Origin: Oscillospiraceae bacterium
GTDB taxonomy: Bacteria > Bacillota > Clostridia > Oscillospirales > Oscillospiraceae
NCBI GenBank assembly: GCA_022793095.1
Contig: JAAWCD010000109.1
Location: 1 to 64,000 of the forward strand
Direction: 5' to 3'
DNA: 64,000 bases
Part shown: positions 17,423-25,560 of the stretch, piece by piece
Numbering within the stretch: position 1 is the first letter of the stretch
Layout of the letters: every line of letters starts with the position of its first letter
Translations under genes and position numbers: made by a program
Notes under the pieces: generated by a model
The model's database searches: none
What the model saw: the letters and a program-made list of their open reading frames with translations, nothing else
What the model was told of the DNA's origin: nothing

Positions 17423-18127
17423 TCACATGCCCAGATAGGCGGATTTCAGCGCCTCGTTGGACAGGAGCTCCTTCGCGGAGCCCTCCATCACGTTTTTGCC
17501 CGTCTCGATGACGTAGGCCCGGTCGGCAATCTCCAGTGACACCTGGACGTTCTGCTCCACCAGCAGAATGGTGGTGCCCATCTTGTTGATGCTCTGGATG
17601 ATTTCAAACACCTGCTCCACTACAACGGGAGCCAGTCCCAACGAGGGCTCGTCCAGCATCAACAGCTTGGGACACTGCATCAGCGCCCGTGCAATGGCCA
17701 CCATCTGCCGCTCGCCGCCGGACAGGGAGCCGGCCAGCTGTTTGCTTCTCTCCTTCAGCTTGGGAAACATGCTGTAGCACATATCCAGATTTTCCGCCCG
17801 CCTGGCCCTGGCCCCCTTGGCGTAGGAGCCCACCAGCAGGTTCTCGTGAATGGTCATATCCGGAAACAGCTTCCGGCCCTCCGGCACCTGAATCAGGCCA
17901 AGAGAGGAGATCTCATGGAGCTTGTATTTGGACAGGTCCTGACCCTCGAAGAGGACGGAACCGGACAGGGGCCGCAGAAGCCCTGACGCCGTGTTGATGG
18001 TGGTGGTCTTACCCGCGCCGTTGCTGCCCAGCAGAGCCACGATCTCCCCCTCGTTCACCGTGAGGGAAACGCCGTCCAGCGCCTGGAAGCTGCCATAATT
18101 TACATGAATCTTGTCAATGGTGAGCAT
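17423..18127 (-). CDS. livF: Branched-chain amino acid type ABC transporter ATPase
   Basis: A 234-residue cytoplasmic ATPase. Walker A is GSNGAGKTTT, signature SLSGGERQMVAIARAL, Walker B LLMLDEPSLGLAP, and switch His is in ILLVEQNV. The LivF length and the last position in the K-H-M-G-F operon fix the assignment. Its ATG overlaps the livG stop (ATGA), implying translational coupling. The transported ligand is not set by the sequence; the family also handles amides, urea and aromatic compounds. Confidence 0.92.
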   Translation of the reverse strand: MLTIDKIHVNYGSFQALDGVSLTVNEGEIVALLGSNGAGKTTTINTASGLLRPLSGSVLFEGQDLSKYKLHEISSLGLIQVPEGRKLFPDMTIHENLLVGSYAKGARARRAENLDMCYSMFPKLKERSKQLAGSLSGGERQMVAIARALMQCPKLLMLDEPSLGLAPVVVEQVFEIIQSINKMGTTILLVEQNVQVSLEIADRAYVIETGKNVMEGSAKELLSNEALKSAYLGM

Positions 18128-18852
18128 CAGTGCTTCCCTCCTCCCAGATAGGACTCGATCACCTGGGGATTGGCCGCGATTTCCGCTGGCAGGCCCTCCG
18201 CGATTTTCGACCCCTGATTGATGACTACAATGCGGTCCGACAGATTCATCATGGCCCGCATGACGTGCTCAATGATGATGATGGACATGCCGCCCGCCCG
18301 GATTTCCCGGATAAGCTCCATGATGTTCTCCACTTCCGTGGGGTTCAGGCCGGCGATCACCTCATCCAGCAGGAGGACGTCCGGCTCCGTGGCCAGAGCT
18401 CTGGCCACCTCCATCCGCTTGAGCTCCGGCAGCGTCAGGGCGGATCCCCCCGCCCCGGCCCGCTTTTCCAGCCCCACCCGCTTGAGTACCTCCTGGGCCG
18501 CGTCTCTGGCGTCCGCCGTCTTGGGGTGGCGGACAAAAGCGCCCACCATGACGTTTTCCAGCACGGTCAGGTTGCTGAAGGGCTGGCAGATCTGATAGGT
18601 GCGCCCGATGCCCATTTTGCACATCTCATTGGCCTTGGGGTTGGGGATGACCGACCCGTGATAGGACAGTTCCCCCTCCGTCATGGGCATGGTACCGGAG
18701 AGCATGTTGAACAGGGTGGTCTTTCCCGCGCCGTTGGGGCCGATGAGACCCAAAATTTCGTTTTTGTTCAGGGAAATGTCCACATGATTGACGGCCAGCA
18801 GGCCGCCAAACCGTTTGGTGACACCCTTCCCGCTGAGAATGACTTCGCTCAC
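18127..18852 (-). CDS. livG: Branched-chain amino acid type ABC transporter ATPase
   Basis: A 241-residue ATPase. Walker A is GPNGAGKTTLFN, Walker B is VLLLDEVIAGLNP, and the signature region reads LTLPELKRMEVARAL. That LivG-type signature lacks the classic LSGGQ. GTG at 18852 follows AAAGGAGG and overlaps the livM stop (GTGA). The frame can be extended to 19089, but that part lies wholly within livM in another frame. It forms the nucleotide-binding pair with LivF. Confidence 0.92.
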   Translation of the reverse strand: MSEVILSGKGVTKRFGGLLAVNHVDISLNKNEILGLIGPNGAGKTTLFNMLSGTMPMTEGELSYHGSVIPNPKANEMCKMGIGRTYQICQPFSNLTVLENVMVGAFVRHPKTADARDAAQEVLKRVGLEKRAGAGGSALTLPELKRMEVARALATEPDVLLLDEVIAGLNPTEVENIMELIREIRAGGMSIIIIEHVMRAMMNLSDRIVVINQGSKIAEGLPAEIAANPQVIESYLGGGKH

Positions 18853-19874
18853 CCCTGACCGCCTCCTTTCAGCTCCTTTTGGGCCTTCCGCTGCTCCAGC
18901 CGCGCCTGGAAGAAGGGCAGCAGGCCGCCTGGCATGAACAGGACCACCAGCATCAGGACCACACCGAACACGATGTTGGCCAGTCCGCTGACGCTGGAGG
19001 CGTAGATGGTGACGACGCGGTTGACGGTGTACATCAGCCCCGCGCCCACCACCGGGCCCCACAGGGTGTTGGCCCCGCCCACCACGCACATGACCATGAT
19101 ATTGATGGACAGGTCGTTGCCGAAAAGCTTGCTGGGGTCAATGTAGTTCATGAACATACAGTAAAACCCGCCGCCCACGGCGAAGAAGAAGGCGGAGATA
19201 AATTGCGCCCGCAGCTTCATGCCGATGACGTTGACGCCCAGGGAGGCGGCAGCGTCCTTGTTGGCGCTGATGGCCCGGAAGTAATAGCCGTCCCGGCTGT
19301 GGGAGAGGAACCAGGAGGCCAGCAGCACTAGGACCAGCAGGGCCAGAATGATGTAGTAATAGGAGAGCTTATCGGTGAACTGCATGTTCATGGGGCTGTA
19401 GCCGCTGGGAATCTTGTAGCCCTCCGCGCCCCCCAGCTTGAGTCCGCCCACAGTTTTGAAGTTCTTGAAGACCGTCAGCATGGCCAGCAGGATGGCAAAG
19501 GTGGCGAAGGAATAGTAAATGCTCTGCAATTTGAAGGTGGGATAGCCGATCAGCATGGAGAGCAGGCCGGTGACCAGACCGGAAATGAGGATACCGGCCC
19601 AAGGACTGATGCCCAGCTCGCAGTAGAGCACCGCTGTGATGTAAGCGCCCAAGCCGATGTAAATGCCGGATCCCAGGGAGAACAGGCCGGTGTAGCCGCC
19701 CATAATGTTCCAGGCGCTGGCGTAGTACATATACAGCAGCACAGTGATGAGGATGGACATAGTGGATACACCCAAATCCAGCACCGCCGGCACTGCCAGA
19801 AGCAGGACGAGCGCGGCCGCGAGAACGATCAGCTTGGTTTTCTGGCCCTTGGACAGGGCGGAAATCTTTGACAT
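18849..19874 (-). CDS. livM: Branched-chain amino acid type ABC permease
   Basis: A 341-residue inner-membrane permease with about ten hydrophobic helices. It carries the LivM-type conserved segments SAWNIMGGYTGLFSLG near residue 52 and the coupling-loop region DGYYFRAISANKDAAASLGVN. Start: ATG at 19874 with GGGGTGA nine bases upstream; GTG at 19883, overlapping the livH stop, is the alternative. It pairs with LivH to form the pore. Confidence 0.92.
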   Translation of the reverse strand: MSKISALSKGQKTKLIVLAAALVLLLAVPAVLDLGVSTMSILITVLLYMYYASAWNIMGGYTGLFSLGSGIYIGLGAYITAVLYCELGISPWAGILISGLVTGLLSMLIGYPTFKLQSIYYSFATFAILLAMLTVFKNFKTVGGLKLGGAEGYKIPSGYSPMNMQFTDKLSYYYIILALLVLVLLASWFLSHSRDGYYFRAISANKDAAASLGVNVIGMKLRAQFISAFFFAVGGGFYCMFMNYIDPSKLFGNDLSINIMVMCVVGGANTLWGPVVGAGLMYTVNRVVTIYASSVSGLANIVFGVVLMLVVLFMPGGLLPFFQARLEQRKAQKELKGGGQG

Positions 19875-19879
19875 ACGGC

Positions 19880-20761
19880 TCACCCCTTCTTCTTCCGGAC
19901 CATCAGGCCGTTGGGCAGTACCAGCAGGATCAGAATAAAGAGCAGATAGATGATGATTTGGGCGATTTTGTCTCCCATCAGAACGCCGCCGAACTTCTCG
20001 ATGATACCGATAAGGACGCCGGCCACCATCGCGCCCGGAATATTGCCCCGGCCGCCCAGCGCCACAATGATAAAGGACTTGAAGCAGAAGGAAGCGCCCA
20101 CATAGGGGGACACGGAGTAGAAGGGAGTCAGCAGGGCGGCGGAGAGGCCCACCATGGCCAGGCTGATGGCAAAGCACAGGCAATAGACCTGGTTGGCGTT
20201 GATACCCATGAGCTGGGCGGTGTTCCGGTCCTGAGCCGTGGCCCGGAGGGAGCGGCCCATCTCGGTCTTCTGAATGAGGAAAAACAGCCCCGCGCAGCAG
20301 ACCACCGCCAGCAGGAAGGAGATGGTTTTCGGCTTGGAAATCATGATGCTGCCCAGCTGGAGCATGCCGCTGTACCGTGTGTTCACGGATTTGACCTCCG
20401 CGCCGAAAATCATGTTGAACAGGGCCTGGAGAAACATTGACATGCCTGCGGTGAAGAGCAGGATATCCCGCCAGGCCACGCCCCCCCGGTTGATGAGCTT
20501 GTTGAACGCTGCTTTTTGCAGGCAGTAGCCCGCCGCGCCCATGACGGCGATGTTGACCAGAGCGGTCAGATAGGGGTCAAAGCCCGCGTATTTGGTCAGA
20601 TAAATGGAGATGTACAGGGAGACCATCAGCACCTCGCCATGGGCCCAGTTCACCACGCCCATAACGCCGTAGGCGATGCTCAGGCCCAGTCCGATGGCCG
20701 CGTACACGCCGCCAATCAGGATGCCGTCAATCAATGCCTGTACCAGAAGGTCAAAAGACAC
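19880..20761 (-). CDS. livH: Branched-chain amino acid type ABC permease
   Basis: A 293-residue permease with eight or so membrane helices. It has the LivH N-terminus (LIDGILIGGVYAAIGLGLSI), the segment YGVMGVVNWAHGE and the coupling loop RSLRATAQDRNTAQLMGIN. It lies 130 bases after livK; that gap holds a GC hairpin and an A/T repeat that could lower permease expression relative to the binding protein. Confidence 0.93.
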   Translation of the reverse strand: MSFDLLVQALIDGILIGGVYAAIGLGLSIAYGVMGVVNWAHGEVLMVSLYISIYLTKYAGFDPYLTALVNIAVMGAAGYCLQKAAFNKLINRGGVAWRDILLFTAGMSMFLQALFNMIFGAEVKSVNTRYSGMLQLGSIMISKPKTISFLLAVVCCAGLFFLIQKTEMGRSLRATAQDRNTAQLMGINANQVYCLCFAISLAMVGLSAALLTPFYSVSPYVGASFCFKSFIIVALGGRGNIPGAMVAGVLIGIIEKFGGVLMGDKIAQIIIYLLFILILLVLPNGLMVRKKKG

Positions 20762-20832
20762 TTAACTCCCTCCTTTTTTGGAATTGCCCCCGGCCCGGTC
20801 CCGGCGGGACGCGCAGGACCGGGGGCTTCTCT

Positions 20833-20873
20833 CCTTTTTCTTGAAAGAAAAAGAAGCAAAAAGAACTTTAAAT
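20833..20873. repeat. A/T palindromic repeat (right half) between livK and livH
   Basis: A CTTTTTCTT / AAGAAAAAG hairpin followed by GCAAAAAGAACTTTAA. Next to it (20775-20830) a GC-rich inverted repeat GCCCCCGG..CCGGGGGC can form in the mRNA between the two genes. Confidence 0.8.
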
Positions 20874-20891
20874 TGCTCCTTCAGGGCGTTT

Positions 20892-22259
20892 TTAATAGAC
20901 GATGATATCCGCGCCGCCGGTGTAGGAGGTGGGATAGACGATGGTCCACGCGCCGTTCTGAACCTGAACCATGACCATGCCGCCCATATCGCCCAGAGCG
21001 ATGTTCTGATTATACCGCTCACCGCTGTCGCTGCCGTAGCCGGGGCTGGTCTGGCCCTCGGTGCAGAACTTTACGCCCTCGTAGCCGGAGAACCACAGAG
21101 CCCAGTCGCTGCCGTCCACGTCCATGCTGTACAGCGCGCCGGCAATGGCCTCCCGGTCCGCAGAGCCGGCCGCCTCAATGGCGTTGATGATGGTGGCCAT
21201 GCCCAGCCAGCCCCAGCAGGGCTCCATGGTCAGGGCGTAGCCGTACTTGGCCTCGAAGTCAGCGGCCAGGGCCTCAGCCTCGGGAGCAGCTCCGCCGTAA
21301 GAGGGCACCCAAGGCGCGCAGTAAAGCACGTTTTCCGCCGCCGCACCGGCATTTTCAATGAACTCCAGGTCGCCGACGCCGCCGCCCAGGCCGATCATCT
21401 TGGCATCGCACTGATAGTCGGCCATCTGCTTGACCAGCAGGTTGGTGGCCGCGGAGAAGGTGGCCAGAATCACAAGGTCACAGTCAGAGCTCTTGATCTT
21501 GTTGACCAGTACGGACATGTCGGTGGTGGACTCGGAGACCGCTTCATCGACCACAACCTCGTAGCCCAGATCGCTGGCGTTGTTCCGCCAGCTGGTGACA
21601 GCGGCGCTGCCCCAGTCGCCCTCGTCATAGACTACGGCCACTTTGTCGGTGGGGTTGTCCGGCCGGACAGTGGACAGGTAGTCCAGCACAATCTCCCACA
21701 TCTTGTCGCCGTCTGTGGATCCCACATTGGTGCGGTAAACATACTTGTTGGCCGTACCCATGAAGTTTTCCGCTGTGGCATTGGTGATGACATAGGGGAT
21801 GCCGTGCTGTATCGCCAGCGGCGTGGTGGCCGCGGCCACAGTGCTGTTGTAGGGACCGATGACCGCGGAAACGCCCTGCTCAATCAGGTACTCAAAGGCG
21901 GAAACGCCGGTCTCCGGGTCGGAGGCGGAGTCCTGAAGGACCAGCTCAATCTGCTTTCCGTCCATGGACTTGATGCCGCCGTTCTGGTTGATGTAGCTGG
22001 CGCAAAACTCGATGCCGTCGTACTGCACGCCGCCATAATAGGCGGTCGCGCCGGACATGGGCAGCAGAACGCCCACCTTGACGGTGCCGCCCTCCGGGAC
22101 GGTCTGGCCGCCCTGCTGGCTGTCGCCTTGCTGGGACGGGGGCGAGCTGGGCGGATTGTTGTTCTCTCCTCCAGGCTTGTTGCCGGCGCATCCGGCAAAC
22201 AGGGAGAGTACCATAGCCAGGGAGACCCCGGCCGCGAGCAGCTTTTTCAGTCTTTTCAT
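20892..22259 (-). CDS. livK: ABC transporter substrate-binding lipoprotein (LivJ/LivK type)
   Basis: A 455-residue periplasmic-binding-protein type I lipoprotein. The signal peptide ends in the lipobox LFAGC with lipid-anchored Cys24. A Gly/Asn/Gln-rich linker (residues 26-60) and the type I binding fold follow, starting VKVGVLLPMSGATAYYGG. Start: the ATG at 22259 follows AAGGAGGAACCAAC; the frame continues upstream to 22325 without a signal peptide. The unusual feature is a sigma-54 promoter 62 bases upstream. The ligand is not predictable. Confidence 0.92.
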   Translation of the reverse strand: MKRLKKLLAAGVSLAMVLSLFAGCAGNKPGGENNNPPSSPPSQQGDSQQGGQTVPEGGTVKVGVLLPMSGATAYYGGVQYDGIEFCASYINQNGGIKSMDGKQIELVLQDSASDPETGVSAFEYLIEQGVSAVIGPYNSTVAAATTPLAIQHGIPYVITNATAENFMGTANKYVYRTNVGSTDGDKMWEIVLDYLSTVRPDNPTDKVAVVYDEGDWGSAAVTSWRNNASDLGYEVVVDEAVSESTTDMSVLVNKIKSSDCDLVILATFSAATNLLVKQMADYQCDAKMIGLGGGVGDLEFIENAGAAAENVLYCAPWVPSYGGAAPEAEALAADFEAKYGYALTMEPCWGWLGMATIINAIEAAGSADREAIAGALYSMDVDGSDWALWFSGYEGVKFCTEGQTSPGYGSDSGERYNQNIALGDMGGMVMVQVQNGAWTIVYPTSYTGGADIIVY

Positions 22260-22320
22260 GTTGGTTCCTCCTTCTGCAAAATAGGACCGCGGTTGATTTG
22301 CGATACCGCTTAGGAATACT

Positions 22321-22336
22321 AGCAATCTTCATGCCA
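22321..22336 (-). promoter_or_regulatory. Sigma-54 promoter of the liv operon
   Basis: The minus strand reads TGGCATGAAGATTGCT. This matches the -24/-12 consensus TGGCAY-N5-TTGCW, with GG and GC exactly ten bases apart. An inverted repeat TTTGTCC-N8-GGACAAA (22346-22367) lies just upstream and may be a protein-binding site. The rest of the 22260-22621 gap is A/T-rich with no open frame I support. Confidence 0.85.
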
Positions 22337-22621
22337 CATTTTCTCTTTGTCCAGAAAGCGGGACAAAAAGCACCGTTACTCTGAACATTTCCCCCATACT
22401 TGAAAAAAGTTTTGATTGAAATGGCCAGCAGGGGCTGTTGCTCAGCCCTGGGGAACCGGCAAAGAGGGGGCAAGACCCATTTTTGCATTATCCATTTTTT
22501 GCCTCTATTGCGCTTTTAAGAACTTTCTAAGCCTTTAATCTCCATTTTATTCGGCCTTATTCCGGAAAGATCCCTCTTTTTCTCCTTGATGCAAAAACGA
22601 CTTACAGCGAATCCCAGTGAA

Positions 22622-23998
22622 TCATCGCACAGGGTCTGTCTCCCCGCCATGGCCGGTGGAAATACCCAGCTGTTTCGCCCGGCGGACCAATGTGGACTGG
22701 CTGAGCCCCAGGGCGGCGGCGGCGCGGTAGGTGGTTCCGTGCTCCTGAAGGGCGGCTTGAATCATCCGGCGCTGGAGCTGGTCCGTAGCTTCCTGAAGGG
22801 ACAGCTGCTTTTCCGGCTGCCGGGTCTCCCGCAGATCCTGATACATGGCCAGACGCATCTGCTCCCGGTCCACCTCCACATCCTGGTTAAGCACCACCAG
22901 CCGTTCCATCAGATTGCGGAGCTCCCGCACATTTCCGGGCCAGTGATAGCTCAGCAGCTCCTTCCAGGCGTCCTGCGTCAGGGTGACAGGCTTCTGGTAC
23001 CGCTGGCTGAATTCCGCCAGAAACCGCTTTCCCATCAGAACGATATCTCCGCCCCGCTCCCGAAGAGCGGGCAGGACGAGCGGGATGACATTGAGCCGGT
23101 AATAGAGGTCATCCCGGAAAAGTCCCTCCTCCACCCGCTTTTCCAGGTCCCGGTTGGTTGAGGCCAGAATCCGAACATCAATGGAAATGGTACGCACCCC
23201 GCCCACTCGTACAACCGTCCGTTCCTGAATCGCCCGCAGCAGCTTGGGCTGAAGGGCCATGGGCAGTTCTCCGATCTCGTCCAGGAGAATGGTCCCTCCG
23301 TTGGCAGTTTCCAGAAGCCCGGCCTTGCCGTCCTTCTGGGCTCCGGTAAAGGCCCCTTTTTCATAGCCGAACAACTCCGCTTCCATCAGGTTTTCCGGAA
23401 TGGCGGCACAGTTGACCTTGACAAAGGGCTTCTCCGCCCGGGCGCTCAGCCGTTGGATTTCACTGGCCACCACCTCTTTGCCTGTGCCGGTAGGACCGCT
23501 GATCAGTACGGTCGCATCGCTTTGGGCCACTTGGGCGATCAGGCGGCGCAGGTGCTGAATTGGAGCTGACTCGCCCAGCAGCTGGCTTTCCGCAGGCTCT
23601 ATCTGGCTGAAGCGCTTCGCCCGCTCGGAGCGAACCAGCTCCACCACTGTGGTGACCACATATTGAATTTCGCCCCGCTCGTCCAGCAGAGGGCGGGCCA
23701 CAGCCACCGACTGCCCTTGATGGAGTGTCGCAGTATGGGGCAGCTTGGTTCTCAGGGTCTCCAGGGCGGCCGGCGCGGTAAATTCCCAGTTGGTGTCCTT
23801 CCGCAGTCCTCCGCTGTTGAAAAAAATCATATTCCGCATCACGTCGGACAACAACTTCCCCCGCACCTGGTCCATGGTGATGCCGAAATAAATCAACCAG
23901 GCCCGGTTTGCCTCTACCATCCGGCCCTGACTGTCAATGACGTGGACGCTTAAAGGGAGCGTGTCAATGATTTTCTGCAATTCGACTGGACATCTCAT
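22622..23998 (-). CDS. Sigma-54-dependent transcriptional activator with PAS sensor
   Basis: A 458-residue enhancer-binding protein. The PAS-like sensory domain is at residues 1-110. The AAA+ domain is at about 140-375, with Walker A SGPTGTGKE, the GAFTGA loop at 215-220 that contacts sigma-54, and Walker B GGTILLDEIGELP. A Fis-type helix-turn-helix lies at the C-terminus (TYRAAAALGLSQSTLVRRAK). There is no receiver domain, so the signal is probably a small molecule or redox state sensed by PAS. It lies in the same orientation directly upstream of the sigma-54 promoter of livK and is the obvious regulator of that operon. ATG at 23998 follows GGAGGAAAAGAGAGA. Confidence 0.93.
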   Translation of the reverse strand: MRCPVELQKIIDTLPLSVHVIDSQGRMVEANRAWLIYFGITMDQVRGKLLSDVMRNMIFFNSGGLRKDTNWEFTAPAALETLRTKLPHTATLHQGQSVAVARPLLDERGEIQYVVTTVVELVRSERAKRFSQIEPAESQLLGESAPIQHLRRLIAQVAQSDATVLISGPTGTGKEVVASEIQRLSARAEKPFVKVNCAAIPENLMEAELFGYEKGAFTGAQKDGKAGLLETANGGTILLDEIGELPMALQPKLLRAIQERTVVRVGGVRTISIDVRILASTNRDLEKRVEEGLFRDDLYYRLNVIPLVLPALRERGGDIVLMGKRFLAEFSQRYQKPVTLTQDAWKELLSYHWPGNVRELRNLMERLVVLNQDVEVDREQMRLAMYQDLRETRQPEKQLSLQEATDQLQRRMIQAALQEHGTTYRAAAALGLSQSTLVRRAKQLGISTGHGGETDPVR

Positions 23999-24162
23999 TC
24001 TCTCTTTTCCTCCCGACGCAAAACGAAGCTTTATATGGCCGCGGCTCTCAAGAACCCTGTCATGATATAAAGCTTATTGTAACAAAAGAAGCAAGAGAAA
24101 TGCCAACTTTTCTGAACATGTGCCCAAATTCGCTTCTGTCCAAAGGCATCCTTGGCGAAGGC

Positions 24163-24207
24163 GAAAAAACAAACGCCTCCCGGCTCTTGCTGAGCCGAAA
24201 AGCGTTT
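24163..24207 (-). terminator. Terminator of the kinase / binding-protein operon
   Basis: Minus strand AAACGCTTTTCGGCTC / GAGCCGGGAGGCGTTT followed by GTTTTTT. Confidence 0.85.
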
Positions 24208-24252
24208 GCACAGGCGCGCCGGCATCCGGCCAGCGCGGGGAAAACAGCGTTT

Positions 24253-25560
24253 TTAATTCATTGCCGCATCCTGCAAAGCGTCAAAGGCCGCCATGCACTC
24301 GTCCACCGTAGCGCCGTTGAGCAGGTCCCGCACGATAAGGCAGGTGTTTCCCCACTGCTCCACATTCATGCCCGCGTTGGAGCCCAACACATAGACGCCC
24401 TCCTCAATCCGGTCGCTGAGTGGCTTCAAAGCGGGAACACACTCCACCTTTACATTTTTGGAAGGTGAAATCACCCGGTTGGTCTCCGAATAGACCTGAA
24501 GGGCCTCGTCGGAAGTGATGACGTCCAGCACCTTCATGGCGTCCTCCAGATGCTCCGCATTGGCGCCCACGGCAAACCCGGTCATAGGCATCACCGGCAT
24601 CTGGCCCCGGCTGCTGGGGAAACCGATGACCTGCATCTCAAAGTCCGTCTTTCCATAAGCGGTCTCTGTGTTTGCCGCGCCCCAGTAGGCCATGACGATC
24701 GGGGTCTTCCCCGCCAGGAAATCCGGTCCCTCCGCCTCAATGGCCTCGCTGACCAATGCCTTCGTCCGGTCGATGTAGCCTCGGTCAATCAGCGTCTGGA
24801 GAAATTCAAAGCCGGGCCGCAGATAGTCGCTGTACCTGGCATCCCCGCTGTTAAGGGCCGCGATTTCCGCCTCTATAGTTCCGCCGTTGTACAGGTCCGC
24901 ATAGGCCAGGGCGAAGACAAACGTCTCCAACCACCAGCGGTTAGCCCCGATGGGGGTCTCTATGCCATTTTCCTGGAAGACCCGGCAGCACTCCAGAAAC
25001 TCCTCCGGCGTCTCCGGCAGGCTGAGCCCGTATTGGTCGAACAAGTCTTTGTTGACAAACAGGCCGTAGGCAACCACCTCCTGGGGAATCGCCACCAGCT
25101 TCCCATCCACTGTGTTGGCGGTCCGGATGATCTCCCGCAGGTTCTCAGCGTTCCCAAGTCCCGACAGGTCTGCCAGCTTTCCTTCCGCTCCCAGGGCTAG
25201 AATGGTATCTGGGTTGAGCAGATACAGGTCATCCATATCGTTGCGGGCCCGGTCCAGGCAGATATCATCATAGGTCTTATCTTGATGGTCCTCCGCCGTG
25301 TAGGTCTTGTACGCCACAGTCACCCCCAGCGCTTCCTCTGCCATTGCGATGGTCAGATCCGACGCGCTTCTGGCCACGTTTTCCGCGTCCGGGTCGGTTT
25401 TCTCCATGGGACTGAACAGGTTGACGATCCGCTCGGCCTCCTCATCCTTGGGAATCAGATTTTTGGGGTCCTCATGGCCTCCGCAGGAGGCCAATGACAG
25501 AACCATCAACCCCGCTGCCCAAAAGGCGGCCCATCTTCTGTTGACAAAAGGCTTCTTCAT
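24253..25560 (-). CDS. Extracellular solute-binding lipoprotein (sugar-type)
   Basis: A 435-residue lipoprotein of the family 1 (carbohydrate/polyamine type) binding-protein fold. The signal peptide ends in the lipobox LSLASC with Cys26. It has the family pattern of an N-lobe, a hinge and a GFAVGANAEHLEDAMKVLD segment near residue 340. There are no permease or ATPase genes next to it. Its ATG overlaps the stop codon of the upstream hybrid sensor kinase (ATGA). The likely role is therefore to deliver a bound ligand to the kinase sensor domain rather than to a transporter; this is inference from context. Confidence 0.88.
   Translation of the reverse strand: MKKPFVNRRWAAFWAAGLMVLSLASCGGHEDPKNLIPKDEEAERIVNLFSPMEKTDPDAENVARSASDLTIAMAEEALGVTVAYKTYTAEDHQDKTYDDICLDRARNDMDDLYLLNPDTILALGAEGKLADLSGLGNAENLREIIRTANTVDGKLVAIPQEVVAYGLFVNKDLFDQYGLSLPETPEEFLECCRVFQENGIETPIGANRWWLETFVFALAYADLYNGGTIEAEIAALNSGDARYSDYLRPGFEFLQTLIDRGYIDRTKALVSEAIEAEGPDFLAGKTPIVMAYWGAANTETAYGKTDFEMQVIGFPSSRGQMPVMPMTGFAVGANAEHLEDAMKVLDVITSDEALQVYSETNRVISPSKNVKVECVPALKPLSDRIEEGVYVLGSNAGMNVEQWGNTCLIVRDLLNGATVDECMAAFDALQDAAMN

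Noticed and set aside
22441..22500. Alternative sigma-54 site in the livK upstream region
   Set aside because: The TTGCCCCC..TTGCC pattern lacks GG at -24 and correct spacing; only 22321-22336 fits.
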